From contig NZ_JASAOF010000023.1 of the NCBI RefSeq assembly GCF_029952525.1, forward strand, positions 1-64,000: a stretch of 64,000 nucleotides of DNA. The letters are read 5' to 3'. The notes below the pieces were generated by a model. It did not search any database. It saw only the letters and a program-made list of their open reading frames with translations, and was not told the origin of the DNA. Within the stretch, counting starts at the first letter, position 1, and every line of letters starts with the position of its first letter. Shown piece after piece: positions 49,530-58,178 of the stretch. The translations under genes were made by a program, and so were the position numbers. This DNA comes from Saccharopolyspora ipomoeae (GTDB taxonomy: Bacteria; Actinomycetota; Actinomycetes; Mycobacteriales; Pseudonocardiaceae).

Positions 49530-50800
49530 GCGCGCTGCGACTGTTCCGCGGCTACCCGCTGGCCGTGCAGGTGCTGCTGATCAACCAGCTCGGCGTGAAC
49601 ACCGCCTTCTACCTGCTGATTCCCTACCTGGCCGGGTATCTCGGGCACGACCTGGGGTTATCGGCCGCGGTCATCGGCGTGATCCTGGGGGTGCGCAACC
49701 TCAGCCAGCAGGGCCTGTTCCTGCTCGGCGGGTCGGCCTCCGACCGGCTCGGGGCGCGCGGCGTCATCATCGCCGGGTGCGCCCTGCGGGCGGTGGGGTT
49801 CGGGCTGTTCGCGTTCGGCACGTCGCTGCCGGTGCTGCTGGCGGCCTCGGTGCTGTCCGGGCTGGCGGGCGCGCTGTTCAACCCGGCCGTGCGCTCCTAC
49901 CTCAGCCACGAGGCCGGTGAGCGGCGCGCGGAGATGTTCTCGATGTTCAACGTCTTCGCCAACACCGGCATGCTGATCGGCCCGCTGCTGGGCAGCGCCC
50001 TGCTGCTGGTGGACTTCCAGGTCTCGGCGATCTGCGCCGCGCTGATCTTCGCGGTCCTCACCGTCGCCCAGGTCCTGGTGCTGCCGGCCCGCGAGGTGCC
50101 CACGCCGCGCACGACGCTGCTGGCGGACTGGCGCGAGGTGCTCACCGACCGGCGGTTCGTGCTGTTCACCTGTGCGATGACCGGGCTGTTCGCGCTGCAG
50201 AACCAGCTGTACCTGGTGCTGCCGATGCTCGCTTCGCGCTTCACCGGCACGGCAGTGTCGGTGTCGGTGATCTTCCTGGTGACCACCGTCGCCGGTCTCG
50301 CGCTGCAGGTGCGCATCACCCGCTGGTGCGACGGCCGCTGGAGCCGGGGGAGGGCGATCGCCACCGGGTTGGCCGTGATGGGCGGCGGTTTCGCGGTCAC
50401 CGCGATCGCCGCGACGGCCATCCCGGCGCAGCCGGCGAGCTCGACGGGGGAGCTGGTGCTGCGGTTGAGCCCGGTGCTGGTCACCGCGTTCGCGCTGTCG
50501 GTCGGGGTGATGCTCGCGCAGCCCTTCGCCTACGAGCTCATCCCCGCCTACGGCCGCGACGAGCTCTCCGGCACCTACTTCGGCGTGTTCTACCTGGCCT
50601 CCGGGCTGACCGCCGCGGGCGGCAACGCCCTCATCGGCTGGGCCACCGACCTGGCCGGGGCCGAGGTGCCGTGGCTGCCCTCGGCGCTGTGCCTGGCCAT
50701 CGGCCTCGCCTCGGCCGCGGCCGTGCTGGCGCTGCACCGGCGCAGCGGCATCGGCCCGCGCCCCACCACGAACGAGGAGACCTCGTGCCGAACTTCCTGA
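49526..50800 (+). CDS. MFS exporter
   Basis: Product of 424 aa with 12 membrane helices. The loop 2-3 motif is GGSASDRLGARGVI, the MFS motif A type, and a helix carries FNPAVRSYLSHEAG. It resembles drug/metabolite efflux carriers of the YfcJ/MdtH sort. Between biosynthetic and import genes, it most simply exports the finished metallophore, the role of CntE in staphylopine systems. The GTG start overlaps the epimerase stop, and the 3' end overlaps the methyltransferase by 16 bp. Confidence 0.88.
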   Translation: MSALRLFRGYPLAVQVLLINQLGVNTAFYLLIPYLAGYLGHDLGLSAAVIGVILGVRNLSQQGLFLLGGSASDRLGARGVIIAGCALRAVGFGLFAFGTSLPVLLAASVLSGLAGALFNPAVRSYLSHEAGERRAEMFSMFNVFANTGMLIGPLLGSALLLVDFQVSAICAALIFAVLTVAQVLVLPAREVPTPRTTLLADWREVLTDRRFVLFTCAMTGLFALQNQLYLVLPMLASRFTGTAVSVSVIFLVTTVAGLALQVRITRWCDGRWSRGRAIATGLAVMGGGFAVTAIAATAIPAQPASSTGELVLRLSPVLVTAFALSVGVMLAQPFAYELIPAYGRDELSGTYFGVFYLASGLTAAGGNALIGWATDLAGAEVPWLPSALCLAIGLASAAAVLALHRRSGIGPRPTTNEETSCRTS

Positions 50801-51555
50801 CCGACAACCCGGCCGTCTACGAGGCCTGGTTCCCCGATCCCGAGCACGTCGCGGCCCGCTTCGTCGACGACGTCGCGCGCCGCTTCGGCGGCGGCACCGA
50901 CCTGCTCGACGTGGGCTGCGGAACCGGCCGCGACGCCCGGTTCTGGACCCGCCGGGGCTACCGGGTGACCGGGCTGGACAACTCGCCGGAGATGATCGCC
51001 CACGCCGCGCGGCACTGCCCGGACGCGGAGTTCGTCGTCGCCGACATGCGCGAGTTCTCGCTGCCCGGCGGGTTCGACGTGATCACCTGCCTGGACAGCG
51101 CGCTGCTGTACTGCCACGACAACGCCGAGCTGGAGGAGTTCCTCCGGCGCTGCCACGACCACCTGCGACCCGGCGGGCTGCTCGTCGCCGAAGCCCGCAA
51201 CGGCGCGTTCTTCCTCGGCAGCACCGAACTCCTCGACGGCGTCGCCGAACGAACCCTGCACCACGACGGGCGGTCCTACAGCTCCCGCACGCGGCTGTGG
51301 ATCGACCACGCCGCGCAGCTGCTGCGCCGCGAACGCCGCTGGCGGCTGCCCGACGGCGACGAGCTCGAACAGCGCTCGGCCTGGCGGCTGCTGTTCCCGC
51401 AGGAGCTGCGCTACTTCGCCGCCCGCACCGGTTTCGAGGTCCTCGCGCTGTTCGACGAGCCCGGCCCGCGCACCGACACCCCGTGGACGGCCGACGCCGA
51501 GCTGTCCGAGCGCATGTCCGGCGACCGGCTGCACCTGGTCGCCCGCCGCATCTGA
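50785..51555 (+). CDS. SAM-dependent class I methyltransferase
   Basis: Product of 256 aa from GTG, preceded by GAGGAG. Motif I LLDVGCGTGRDARFW, acidic loop GLDNSPEMIAHA, and VVADMREFSLPGGFDVITCL are clear. It is a small-molecule methyltransferase fold (Methyltransf_25 type). In this operon it would N- or O-methylate the product or an intermediate. Transfer of an aminobutyrate group from SAM, as by CntL, is not suggested by the sequence. Confidence 0.88.
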   Translation: MPNFLTDNPAVYEAWFPDPEHVAARFVDDVARRFGGGTDLLDVGCGTGRDARFWTRRGYRVTGLDNSPEMIAHAARHCPDAEFVVADMREFSLPGGFDVITCLDSALLYCHDNAELEEFLRRCHDHLRPGGLLVAEARNGAFFLGSTELLDGVAERTLHHDGRSYSSRTRLWIDHAAQLLRRERRWRLPDGDELEQRSAWRLLFPQELRYFAARTGFEVLALFDEPGPRTDTPWTADAELSERMSGDRLHLVARRI

Positions 51556-51586
51556 CGCACACCCCCGACGGAGCAGGAGACCTGTG

Positions 51587-53122
51587 ATGTTCACCTTCGA
51601 CCGACGACGCTTCCTCGGCCTGGCCGGTGCCGCCACCACCGGCGCCCTGCTCGCGGGCTGCGGCCCGAGCGGAGGTCCCCGGGCGGGCGCGCCCCGGCCC
51701 GGCGGCCGGTTACGCGCGGCCTTCGCGGGTGGCGGTTCCGCCGAGGTCCTCGACCCGCACGACAGCGACCTCTACGTCGAGATCGCCCGCGCGAAGGCCC
51801 TGTACGACAAGCTCGCCGACTACGGCAACGACATGTCCCCGCAACCGCGCCTGGCGGAGCGCTGGGAGCCCTCCGCCGACCTGCAGACCTGGCGGATCAC
51901 GTTGCGCCAGGCCACCTTCCACGACGGGCGGCCGGTGCGGGCGGCCGACGTGCTCGCCAGCTACGCGCGCATCACCGAACCGGGCAGCAGCAGGCGCGCC
52001 AAGTCGAGCCTTTCGGTGATCGACCTGCCCAACAGCCGCGCGATCGACGACCGCACCGTCGAGTTCCGCCTCAAGCGCCCCTACGCGGAGTTCCCGAACG
52101 CGCTGGCCACCCTCGGCGCCTACATCATCCCCGAGGGCACCACCGACTTCTCCCGCCCGATCGGGTCGGGACCGTTCCGCTTCACCTCCTTCGAACCCGG
52201 CCGGTCGTTCCTGGGCGCGCGCAACCCGGACTACTTCGACGGCGCGCCGCTGCTCGACGAGCTGCAGATCGTGGTCACCAACGACGAAGCCGCCCGCGTC
52301 AACGCGCTGCTGGGCAAGCAGGTCGACTACGCCAACGACCTCACCCTCACCAGCGCCCGCACCTACGAGGCCGGCGGTCAGATCCGGGTGGTGCGGCTGC
52401 CGCTGAGCAACTTCCAGGGCCTGGCGATGAAGGTCGACCGCCCGCCGTTCGACCGGCCGGAGCTGCGGCAGGCGATGTTCCACCTCGTCGACCGGGAGGA
52501 GCTGGTGCGGTCGGTGCTGCAGGGCTCCGGCCAGGTGAGCAACGACGTCTACGGCCAGGGGTACCGCTACTACGCCGAGTTCCCGCAGCGCAGGCAGGAT
52601 CTCGACCGCGCCCGCGACCTGGTGCGCCGGGCGGGCGCCGAGGGCATGACCATCGACTTCGACACCTCCGACGCCTCCACCGGGTTGAAGGAGGCGGCGC
52701 TGGCCATCAGCGACCAGGCCCGCGAGATCGGCCTGAACCTGAACGTCAAGCTGGGCAACAAGGACACCTACTGGTCCGACATCAACAAGAGCGGCGTGCT
52801 GGCCAGCTACCGGTCCGGTGGGATGCCGCTGGACTCGCACTTCTCGCAGCGCCTGCTCAGCGGCTCCACCACCAACAACACCGCGTGGCGGCGGCCGGAG
52901 TTCGACGAGCTGTACGACACCGCCCAGTCCACAGCGGACGAAGCCCGGCGCGCCGAGCTCTACACCCGGATGCAGCGGCAGCTGTTCGACGAGGGCGGTT
53001 TCCTCTGGTGGGGCGTGTCCGACTGGATCGTCGGCTCGGCGCCCAACGTGGGCGGCATCGACGAGCGCTCACCGGCGAACACTCTGCACTGGGCGCGGTT
53101 CGACAAGGTGTGGCTGGCGTGA
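51587..53122 (+). CDS. Opp-type substrate-binding lipoprotein (SBP_bac_5)
   Basis: Product of 511 aa. A twin-arginine signal (FDRRRFLGLAG) runs into a lipobox LLAGC with lipidated Cys25. Family 5 binding-protein hallmarks: LAERWEPSADLQTWRITLRQ, FHDGRPVRAADVLAS and a RQAMFHLVDREEL segment. These proteins bind peptides, nickel chelates or opine metallophores (compare CntA). It begins 31 bp after the methyltransferase, the only real gap in the operon. It is the receptor for re-import of the metal complex in the proposed pathway. Confidence 0.92.
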   Translation: MFTFDRRRFLGLAGAATTGALLAGCGPSGGPRAGAPRPGGRLRAAFAGGGSAEVLDPHDSDLYVEIARAKALYDKLADYGNDMSPQPRLAERWEPSADLQTWRITLRQATFHDGRPVRAADVLASYARITEPGSSRRAKSSLSVIDLPNSRAIDDRTVEFRLKRPYAEFPNALATLGAYIIPEGTTDFSRPIGSGPFRFTSFEPGRSFLGARNPDYFDGAPLLDELQIVVTNDEAARVNALLGKQVDYANDLTLTSARTYEAGGQIRVVRLPLSNFQGLAMKVDRPPFDRPELRQAMFHLVDREELVRSVLQGSGQVSNDVYGQGYRYYAEFPQRRQDLDRARDLVRRAGAEGMTIDFDTSDASTGLKEAALAISDQAREIGLNLNVKLGNKDTYWSDINKSGVLASYRSGGMPLDSHFSQRLLSGSTTNNTAWRRPEFDELYDTAQSTADEARRAELYTRMQRQLFDEGGFLWWGVSDWIVGSAPNVGGIDERSPANTLHWARFDKVWLA

Positions 53123-54057
53123 TCGGTTACATCGCCCGCCGGTTGCTGCTCGGCGTGGTGCAGGTCCTGCTGGTCGCGGCCGGGGTGTTCGCGCTGACCG
53201 AGGCACTGCCGGGGGACGCGGCGGTCACCATCGCGGGCGACAACCCCGACCCGGCGGTCATCGCCGGGCTGCGCGAGCAGCTCGGCCTGAACCGGCCGGT
53301 CGGGGAGCGCTTCGCGGAGTGGCTGGCGGCCGCCGCCCACGGCGACCTCGGCACGTCCCTGGTGGCGCCGCGCCCGGTGTCGGAGGTCATCGGCTCGGCC
53401 TTCGGCCCGAGCCTGCTGCTGGCGGTCCTGGCCCTGGCGCTGCTGATCCCGCTGGCCACCGGTCTCGGGATGCTGGCCGCACGCCGCGAGGGCGGGCGGC
53501 TGGACCGGGCGATCACCAGCACCACCCTCGGCCTCTACGCCGCACCGGAGTTCGCGATGGCGGTCCTGCTGGTCACCGTGTTCGCCGTCCAGCTGGGCTG
53601 GTTCCCGCCCACGGCCGTCGGCGGCTCGCTCACCGCGAACCCGGCGCTGCTGGTGCTTCCGGTGCTGGTCCTGCTGTTGCGCCCGATCTGCTCGCTGAGC
53701 AGGCTCGTCCGAGCGGGCGCGATCGACGCCCAACGCGCCCCCCACGTGGAGCACGTCCGGCGCCTCGGTCTCTCGCCGACGCGGATCCGCGTGTTCCACG
53801 TGCTGCCCAACGCGGCCGCCCCCGCGGTGCAGCAGCTGGCCCGCACCGCCGACTGGCTGCTGGGCGGGGTGATCGTGGTCGAGGCGATCTTCGTGGTGCC
53901 CGGCCTGGGAACCGCGCTGCTCGACGCCGTCTCGGCCCGCGACCTGCCGGTCGTGCAGGGGCTGGCGCTGGTGTTCGCCTGCACGACGGTGCTGGTCAAC
54001 CTCGGCGCGGACATCACCGCCCGCGCCCTGTCACCGACCTCGGAGGTGGGCCGATGA
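53119..54057 (+). CDS. ABC permease, DppB/OppB type
   Basis: Product of 312 aa. N-terminal helix IGYIARRLLLGVVQVLLV and the family IREQLGLNRP-like LREQLGLNRPVGERF segment. The EAA-like loop reads HVRRLGLSPTRIRVFHVLPN. Six membrane helices. It forms the channel with the next gene product. GTG overlaps the binding-protein stop (GTGA), and the stop overlaps the next start (ATGA). Confidence 0.93.
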   Translation: MIGYIARRLLLGVVQVLLVAAGVFALTEALPGDAAVTIAGDNPDPAVIAGLREQLGLNRPVGERFAEWLAAAAHGDLGTSLVAPRPVSEVIGSAFGPSLLLAVLALALLIPLATGLGMLAARREGGRLDRAITSTTLGLYAAPEFAMAVLLVTVFAVQLGWFPPTAVGGSLTANPALLVLPVLVLLLRPICSLSRLVRAGAIDAQRAPHVEHVRRLGLSPTRIRVFHVLPNAAAPAVQQLARTADWLLGGVIVVEAIFVVPGLGTALLDAVSARDLPVVQGLALVFACTTVLVNLGADITARALSPTSEVGR

Positions 54058-54851
54058 CCAAGTACCTGCTCCCGGGCGCGCTGGTGGCGGTGCCGGTGCT
54101 GCTGGCGCTGCTCGGACCGCTGTTCGCCTCCGAGGACACCACCAAGGACGTGGCGTTCCTGCTCGGCGGCGGGCACCTGCTGGGCACCGACTTCCTCGGC
54201 CGCGACGTCACCGACGAGGTGCTGCGCGGCGGCCGCACCCTGGTCGTCACGGCACTGACCGCCACGGCCTGCACCTACCTGCTGGCGGTGCCGATGGGCC
54301 TGATCGCGGGCATGACCCGCAGCCGCGTCCTCGACGAGATCCTCATGCGGCCGCTGGACGTGCTGCTGGCGCTGCCGTCGATGCTGATGCTTCTGCTCCT
54401 GGCCGCGCTGGCCCCGGGCAACACGTGGGTGCTGGTCGGCGTCGTGGTGCTGATCAACCTGCCCGACGTGGTGCGCATCAGCCGCGCCGCCGCCCTGTCG
54501 CTGTCGACCCGGCCCGCCGTGGAGGCGATGCGCCTGCAGGGCGAGCACCGCGCCCGCATCGCGATCCGCTACGTGGCCCGGGCGATGCGCCGCACCCTGG
54601 CCGCAGACCTGGGCACCCGGCTGACCGGCGCGGTCTACCTGGCGGCCTCGGCGAGCTTCCTCGGCGTCGGCGTGGCCCCCGGTGTGAGCGACTGGGCGGC
54701 GATGGTCGACCGGAACCGCGTCGGCCTGTTCCTGCAACCGTGGGCGGTGGTCGTGCCCGCGCTGCTGATCGTGGGGCTGTCGGTCGGGGTGAACCTGCTG
54801 TTCGACCGCTGGCTCCGCCACCGCGACGTGAACTTCTTGGAGGCACGGTGA
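54054..54851 (+). CDS. ABC permease, DppC/OppC type
   Basis: Product of 265 aa. HLLGTDFLGRDVTDEVLRGG is the diagnostic OppC segment, and the EAA loop lies in EAMRLQGEHRARIAIRYV. The N-terminus is shorter than usual, with one helix before the GTDxxGRD motif. It pairs with the upstream permease. It is coupled by 4-nt overlaps on both sides. Confidence 0.93.
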   Translation: MTKYLLPGALVAVPVLLALLGPLFASEDTTKDVAFLLGGGHLLGTDFLGRDVTDEVLRGGRTLVVTALTATACTYLLAVPMGLIAGMTRSRVLDEILMRPLDVLLALPSMLMLLLLAALAPGNTWVLVGVVVLINLPDVVRISRAAALSLSTRPAVEAMRLQGEHRARIAIRYVARAMRRTLAADLGTRLTGAVYLAASASFLGVGVAPGVSDWAAMVDRNRVGLFLQPWAVVVPALLIVGLSVGVNLLFDRWLRHRDVNFLEAR

Positions 54852-56308
54852 CCGCTGTCGCCGCACACGACATCACGATCTCGGCAGGGGAGCGGACGTT
54901 GCTCGCGGGCGCGTCGTTCACCCTGCCGGCCGGGCAGATCACCGCGCTGGTCGGCGAATCCGGCAGCGGGAAGACGACCCTGGCCCGCGTCCTGCTCGGC
55001 GACACCCCGGCGGGTATCGGGGTGTCCGGCGAGGTCGAGGGCATCCCGTCCGAGCCGGGCGCCGTCGGTCACATCCCGCAGCAGCCCTCCGCCGCCCTCA
55101 ACCCGGTGCGCCGGGTGGGTTCGGTTCTCGCCGAGATCGCCCGCCTGCACGTGCCGAAACCGCAGGTCCGCGAGCGGGTTCTGGAGGCGTTGCGGCAGGC
55201 GCAGATGCCCGACGGGCACCGGTACCTGCGCCGCTACCCGCACCAGCTCTCCGGCGGCCAGCAGCAGCGCGTGGTGCTGGCCCAGGCGCTCATCGGACGG
55301 CCCCGGGTGCTCATCGCCGACGAGCCCACGACCGGCCAGGACCCGGTGATCCGCGCCCAGCTGGCGGCCGAGCTGCGCGCGACGGCCGAGCAGGGCATCG
55401 CGATCCTGCTGCTCACCCACGACCTGGAGCTGGTGCGCGAGATCGCCGACCGCGTCCTGACCCTCGCCGACGGCCACCTGACCGAGTCCGAAGTGGACCT
55501 TCTGCCGCCAGGATTGCCGACGCCGCAGGCGAACTCGAACGAGCCGATCCTGCGGGTGCGCGGCCTGCGCGCCGCGCACGGACGCGCCGACGTCCTGCAC
55601 GGCATCGACCTGGACGTCGCGGCGGGGGAGCGGGTGGCGGTGCTGGGCCGGTCCGGCAGCGGCAAGACGACCCTGGCCCGCTGCCTGGCGGGGCTCCACC
55701 GCTTCCGCGGCGAGGTCCTGCTCGACGACCACCCGCTCCCACCCGTGCTGCGCCGCCGGACCCGGGAGCAGCTGGCCCGCGTCCAGTACGTCTTCCAGGA
55801 CTCCCGCGCCTCGTTCGACGAGTTCACCCCGGTCCTGCACCAGGTCGCTCGCACCGCCGAACGACTCCGCGGCACCGACCGCGACGGGGCCCGAGCCCGC
55901 GCGACCGCCGAACTCGCCGCGCTCGGCCTCCCCGAACCCACCGCCCGACGCCTGCCCTCGGGCCTGTCGGGCGGTGAGCTGCAGCGCGCCGCCCTGGTGC
56001 GCGCGACGCTCGCCGAACCGGACGTGCTGATCTGCGACGAGATCACCTCCGGGCTCGACGCCCGCCACCGCGAAGACCTGCTGCGCGTGCTCACCGAGCT
56101 GCAGGCGAACACGGGCTGCGCGCTGCTGATGATCACCCACGACGTCCGCGCGGTGGCGGCCCTCACCCACCGGACCCTGGTCCTCCACGAAGGCCGCGCC
56201 GTCGAGCACGGGCCCACCACCGACGTCCTCGAATCACCGCAGCACCCGGCCACCGCCGACCTGGTCCGCCCGGCCCGCCCGCTGGCCCAAAACCCGGGCA
56301 GCACCTAG
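54848..56308 (+). CDS. Fused dual ABC ATPase (DppD-DppF type)
   Basis: Product of 486 aa with two complete nucleotide-binding domains. The first has Walker A GESGSGKTT, signature LSGGQQQR and Walker B VLIADEPTT. The second has Walker A GRSGSGKTT, signature LSGGELQR and Walker B VLICDEITS. One polypeptide thus drives the two permeases. It ends the nine-gene operon; 174 bp later an inverted repeat separates it from convergent genes. Confidence 0.94.
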   Translation: MTAVAAHDITISAGERTLLAGASFTLPAGQITALVGESGSGKTTLARVLLGDTPAGIGVSGEVEGIPSEPGAVGHIPQQPSAALNPVRRVGSVLAEIARLHVPKPQVRERVLEALRQAQMPDGHRYLRRYPHQLSGGQQQRVVLAQALIGRPRVLIADEPTTGQDPVIRAQLAAELRATAEQGIAILLLTHDLELVREIADRVLTLADGHLTESEVDLLPPGLPTPQANSNEPILRVRGLRAAHGRADVLHGIDLDVAAGERVAVLGRSGSGKTTLARCLAGLHRFRGEVLLDDHPLPPVLRRRTREQLARVQYVFQDSRASFDEFTPVLHQVARTAERLRGTDRDGARARATAELAALGLPEPTARRLPSGLSGGELQRAALVRATLAEPDVLICDEITSGLDARHREDLLRVLTELQANTGCALLMITHDVRAVAALTHRTLVLHEGRAVEHGPTTDVLESPQHPATADLVRPARPLAQNPGST

Positions 56309-56340
56309 AACTCCCCGTCCCTCGAGGAAGCCCCCAACCC

Positions 56341-56417
56341 CAACGGCAACCTCTTCCGCGACCTCAACGGCAACCTCTTACCGACCTCAACGGCAACCTC
56401 TTACCGACCTCAACGGC
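56341..56417. repeat. 23-bp tandem repeat
   Basis: Copies at 56341-56364 (a 24-bp variant), 56365-56387 and 56388-56410 share CAACGGCAACCTCTTACCG followed by ACCT; a 7-bp partial copy follows. It is non-coding and probably a slippage product. Confidence 0.9.
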
Positions 56418-56481
56418 GGCCACGGCGCTCATCGCGGAGCCTCACCCGGAGTGGTGCCCCACCGCCTCGTGCCTTGGTCAC

Positions 56482-56559
56482 CAGTGGACAGTTTTAGCCA
56501 TAACTGTCCGGACAATTCGGGCATCGATCATGGGTGATTATGGCTGAAACTGTCCACTG
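56482..56559. repeat. 78-bp inverted-repeat element
   Basis: Arms of 22 bp (56482-56503 and 56538-56559) differ at one position, which still pairs as G-U in RNA. They read CAGTGGACAGTTTTAGCCAT from the outside. The ends match those of the hairpin at 39556-39625, while the 34-bp interior is unrelated. An inner TGTCCGGACA palindrome is present. It lies between convergent genes and may act as a terminator or be a miniature mobile element. Confidence 0.8.
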
Positions 56560-56624
56560 CCCAGGACTCGGCCCCCGGAGCGGCCCCGCCCCGGGTGATC
56601 AGCCTGACGACGGGAGAAACCCGG

Positions 56625-57377
56625 TCACCAGACCGTGTAGCCGCCGTCTACGACGAGGTCTGTGCCGGTGCAGTAGCTGCTCGCGTCGGAGGCGAGGAAG
56701 AGGACCGCCGGGGCGATCTCGCGGGGTTCGGCGACCCGGCCCATCGGGGTGTCGTCGAGCCAGACGCGGCGCCACTCCTCGTTGCTCAGGCCGCGTTTGG
56801 TCATGTCGGTGCCGACGTAGCCGGGGGAGATCGAGTTGACCCGCACACCGCGCCCGGACCACTCGCCCGCCAGCGACTTGGTGAGGTGGATGACGCCCGC
56901 TTTCGCGGTGTTGTAGGCGGATTGGGGCTGCGGGTGGTTGGCGATGTGCCCGCTCATGCTGCCGGTGTTGATGATGCTGCCGGAGCCCTGCGCCAGCATC
57001 CGCTTGCCCGCGGCTCGGCAGCAGTAGAAGACGCCGTCGAGGTTGACGGCCATGACCCGGCGCCAGTCGGCGGGATCGAGTTCCTCGCTCGGGTGGTTGT
57101 GCACGATGCCGGCGTTGTTCACCGCGACGTCGACGGAACCTCCCGCGTCCACGACGTGCTCGAACGCGGCCTCCACGCTGTCCGGGTCGGTGACGTCGCC
57201 CGCCACGAACTCGACCCCGTGGCGCTCGGCCGCCGCTCTGCCGGTGTCGGGGTTGACGTCGCAGATGAACACGCGCGCGCCCGCGTCGCGGAGCGCGAGC
57301 ACGATGGCCTCGCCGATGCCCTGCGCGCCACCGGTGACGATCGCGTTCCTGCCGTTGAGCGTGAAGAGGTCGGTCAC
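56625..57377 (-). CDS. SDR-family oxidoreductase
   Basis: Product of 250 aa from GTG (GTGA overlap with the HAD gene). Classical SDR: TGGAQGIG, NNAGIVHNH, catalytic Ser in NTGSMSGHIAN and YNTAK pair, then PGYVGTDMTKRG and a GTDLVVDGG end. It is close to sugar/polyol or 3-oxoacyl reductase-like SDRs using NAD(P)H. With the HAD enzyme it forms a two-gene operon, perhaps for a halogenated or sugar-like substrate. This is not determinable from sequence. Confidence 0.88.
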   Translation of the reverse strand: MTDLFTLNGRNAIVTGGAQGIGEAIVLALRDAGARVFICDVNPDTGRAAAERHGVEFVAGDVTDPDSVEAAFEHVVDAGGSVDVAVNNAGIVHNHPSEELDPADWRRVMAVNLDGVFYCCRAAGKRMLAQGSGSIINTGSMSGHIANHPQPQSAYNTAKAGVIHLTKSLAGEWSGRGVRVNSISPGYVGTDMTKRGLSNEEWRRVWLDDTPMGRVAEPREIAPAVLFLASDASSYCTGTDLVVDGGYTVW

Positions 57378-58054
57378 CGTTCCTCCTGAGCGGTTGCGGC
57401 GATCTGCTGGGCGACCTCGACGAGGTCGTCCCCGACGATGTCCGCGGGAGCGAACACCTCGGCGTAGTGGCCCTCCAGGCGGCCGGCCCACCCGGTGGTG
57501 AGCCCGGCGCGTTTCGCGCCGTGGCAGTCGAAGGCGTGCACGGCGACCAGGGCGACCTCGTGCGGAGCCCGGCCGAGCTGGTCGAGGGCGTGCTCGTAGA
57601 CGTGGACCGGCGGTTTCCAGCTGCGGACGTCGGCCACGCTGATGACCCGGTCGACGTGGTGGGCGAGCCCGGTGCGCTCCAGGAACGCGGTCGTCGTCTC
57701 GGCGGTGCCGTTGCTCAGGCAGACCATCGAGATACCGGCGTCGGCCAACGTGCGCATGGCCGGTTCGACGTCGGGATGCGCGGGAAGCTCCCCGAACCCG
57801 GCGAGCACGTGCGCGACCCCGGCGTCGCTCATCCGCCCCCGCGAGAGGGTCCGCAGCGCGGACGCGGCGACCGTGGGGAAGTCCGCGTAGTCACCGGCCA
57901 GGCTCAACGCCATCCCGTCCCGCAACAACCGGTCGAACCAGCGCTCCACCAGCTCAGGCGCCAACCCGGCCTCGGCGAACCGCGGCCGCAAGGGTTCCAG
58001 CGCCATGAGCGTCTCCACCACGTCGAACGCCACCACCTGCGGTCGCGTGGGCAT
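57374..58054 (-). CDS. HAD hydrolase, haloacid dehalogenase type II
   Basis: Product of 226 aa. The nucleophile is Asp10 in AFDVVETLMALEPL; motif II is CLSNGT, motif III Lys in SWKPPVHVYEHAL, and motif IV is near VAVHAFDCHGA. The layout matches (S)-2-haloacid dehalogenases, where SNG and the HxxD(C/I)xGA segment are conserved. ATG at 58054 has GGAGGGG upstream. It is coupled to the SDR gene. Confidence 0.85.
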   Translation of the reverse strand: MPTRPQVVAFDVVETLMALEPLRPRFAEAGLAPELVERWFDRLLRDGMALSLAGDYADFPTVAASALRTLSRGRMSDAGVAHVLAGFGELPAHPDVEPAMRTLADAGISMVCLSNGTAETTTAFLERTGLAHHVDRVISVADVRSWKPPVHVYEHALDQLGRAPHEVALVAVHAFDCHGAKRAGLTTGWAGRLEGHYAEVFAPADIVGDDLVEVAQQIAATAQEER

Positions 58055-58178
58055 GACGATCCCCTCCCAGATCGAGATGAAGCCTCGAACGATTCGTACC
58101 CGCCCGCACGGCACCACGCCAGTGAGCGATCTGCCCGCACCTCTGCCCTTCGGTGCCTGGTGGTGTGCGGGAGTGATC

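Larger units (their letters stand above)
56309..56624. other. 316-bp intergenic region between convergent genes
   Basis: No gene was found here. It contains a 23-bp tandem repeat at 56341-56417 and an imperfect inverted repeat at 56482-56559. Both are described separately. The inverted repeat may terminate both flanking transcripts. Confidence 0.6.

Noticed and set aside
45423-56308. Plain dipeptide uptake and muropeptide-recycling operon
   Set aside because: Opp-type importer plus dipeptide epimerase could suggest this, but the ATP-grasp ligase, DUF364, PLP enzyme, MFS exporter and methyltransferase have no role in recycling. It is kept as the main alternative.
45423-56308. Staphylopine- or EDDS-type pathway as such
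   Set aside because: There is no nicotianamine-synthase-like CntL, no opine dehydrogenase, and no ornithine-cyclodeaminase-like or argininosuccinate-lyase-like gene, so neither known pathway is complete here.
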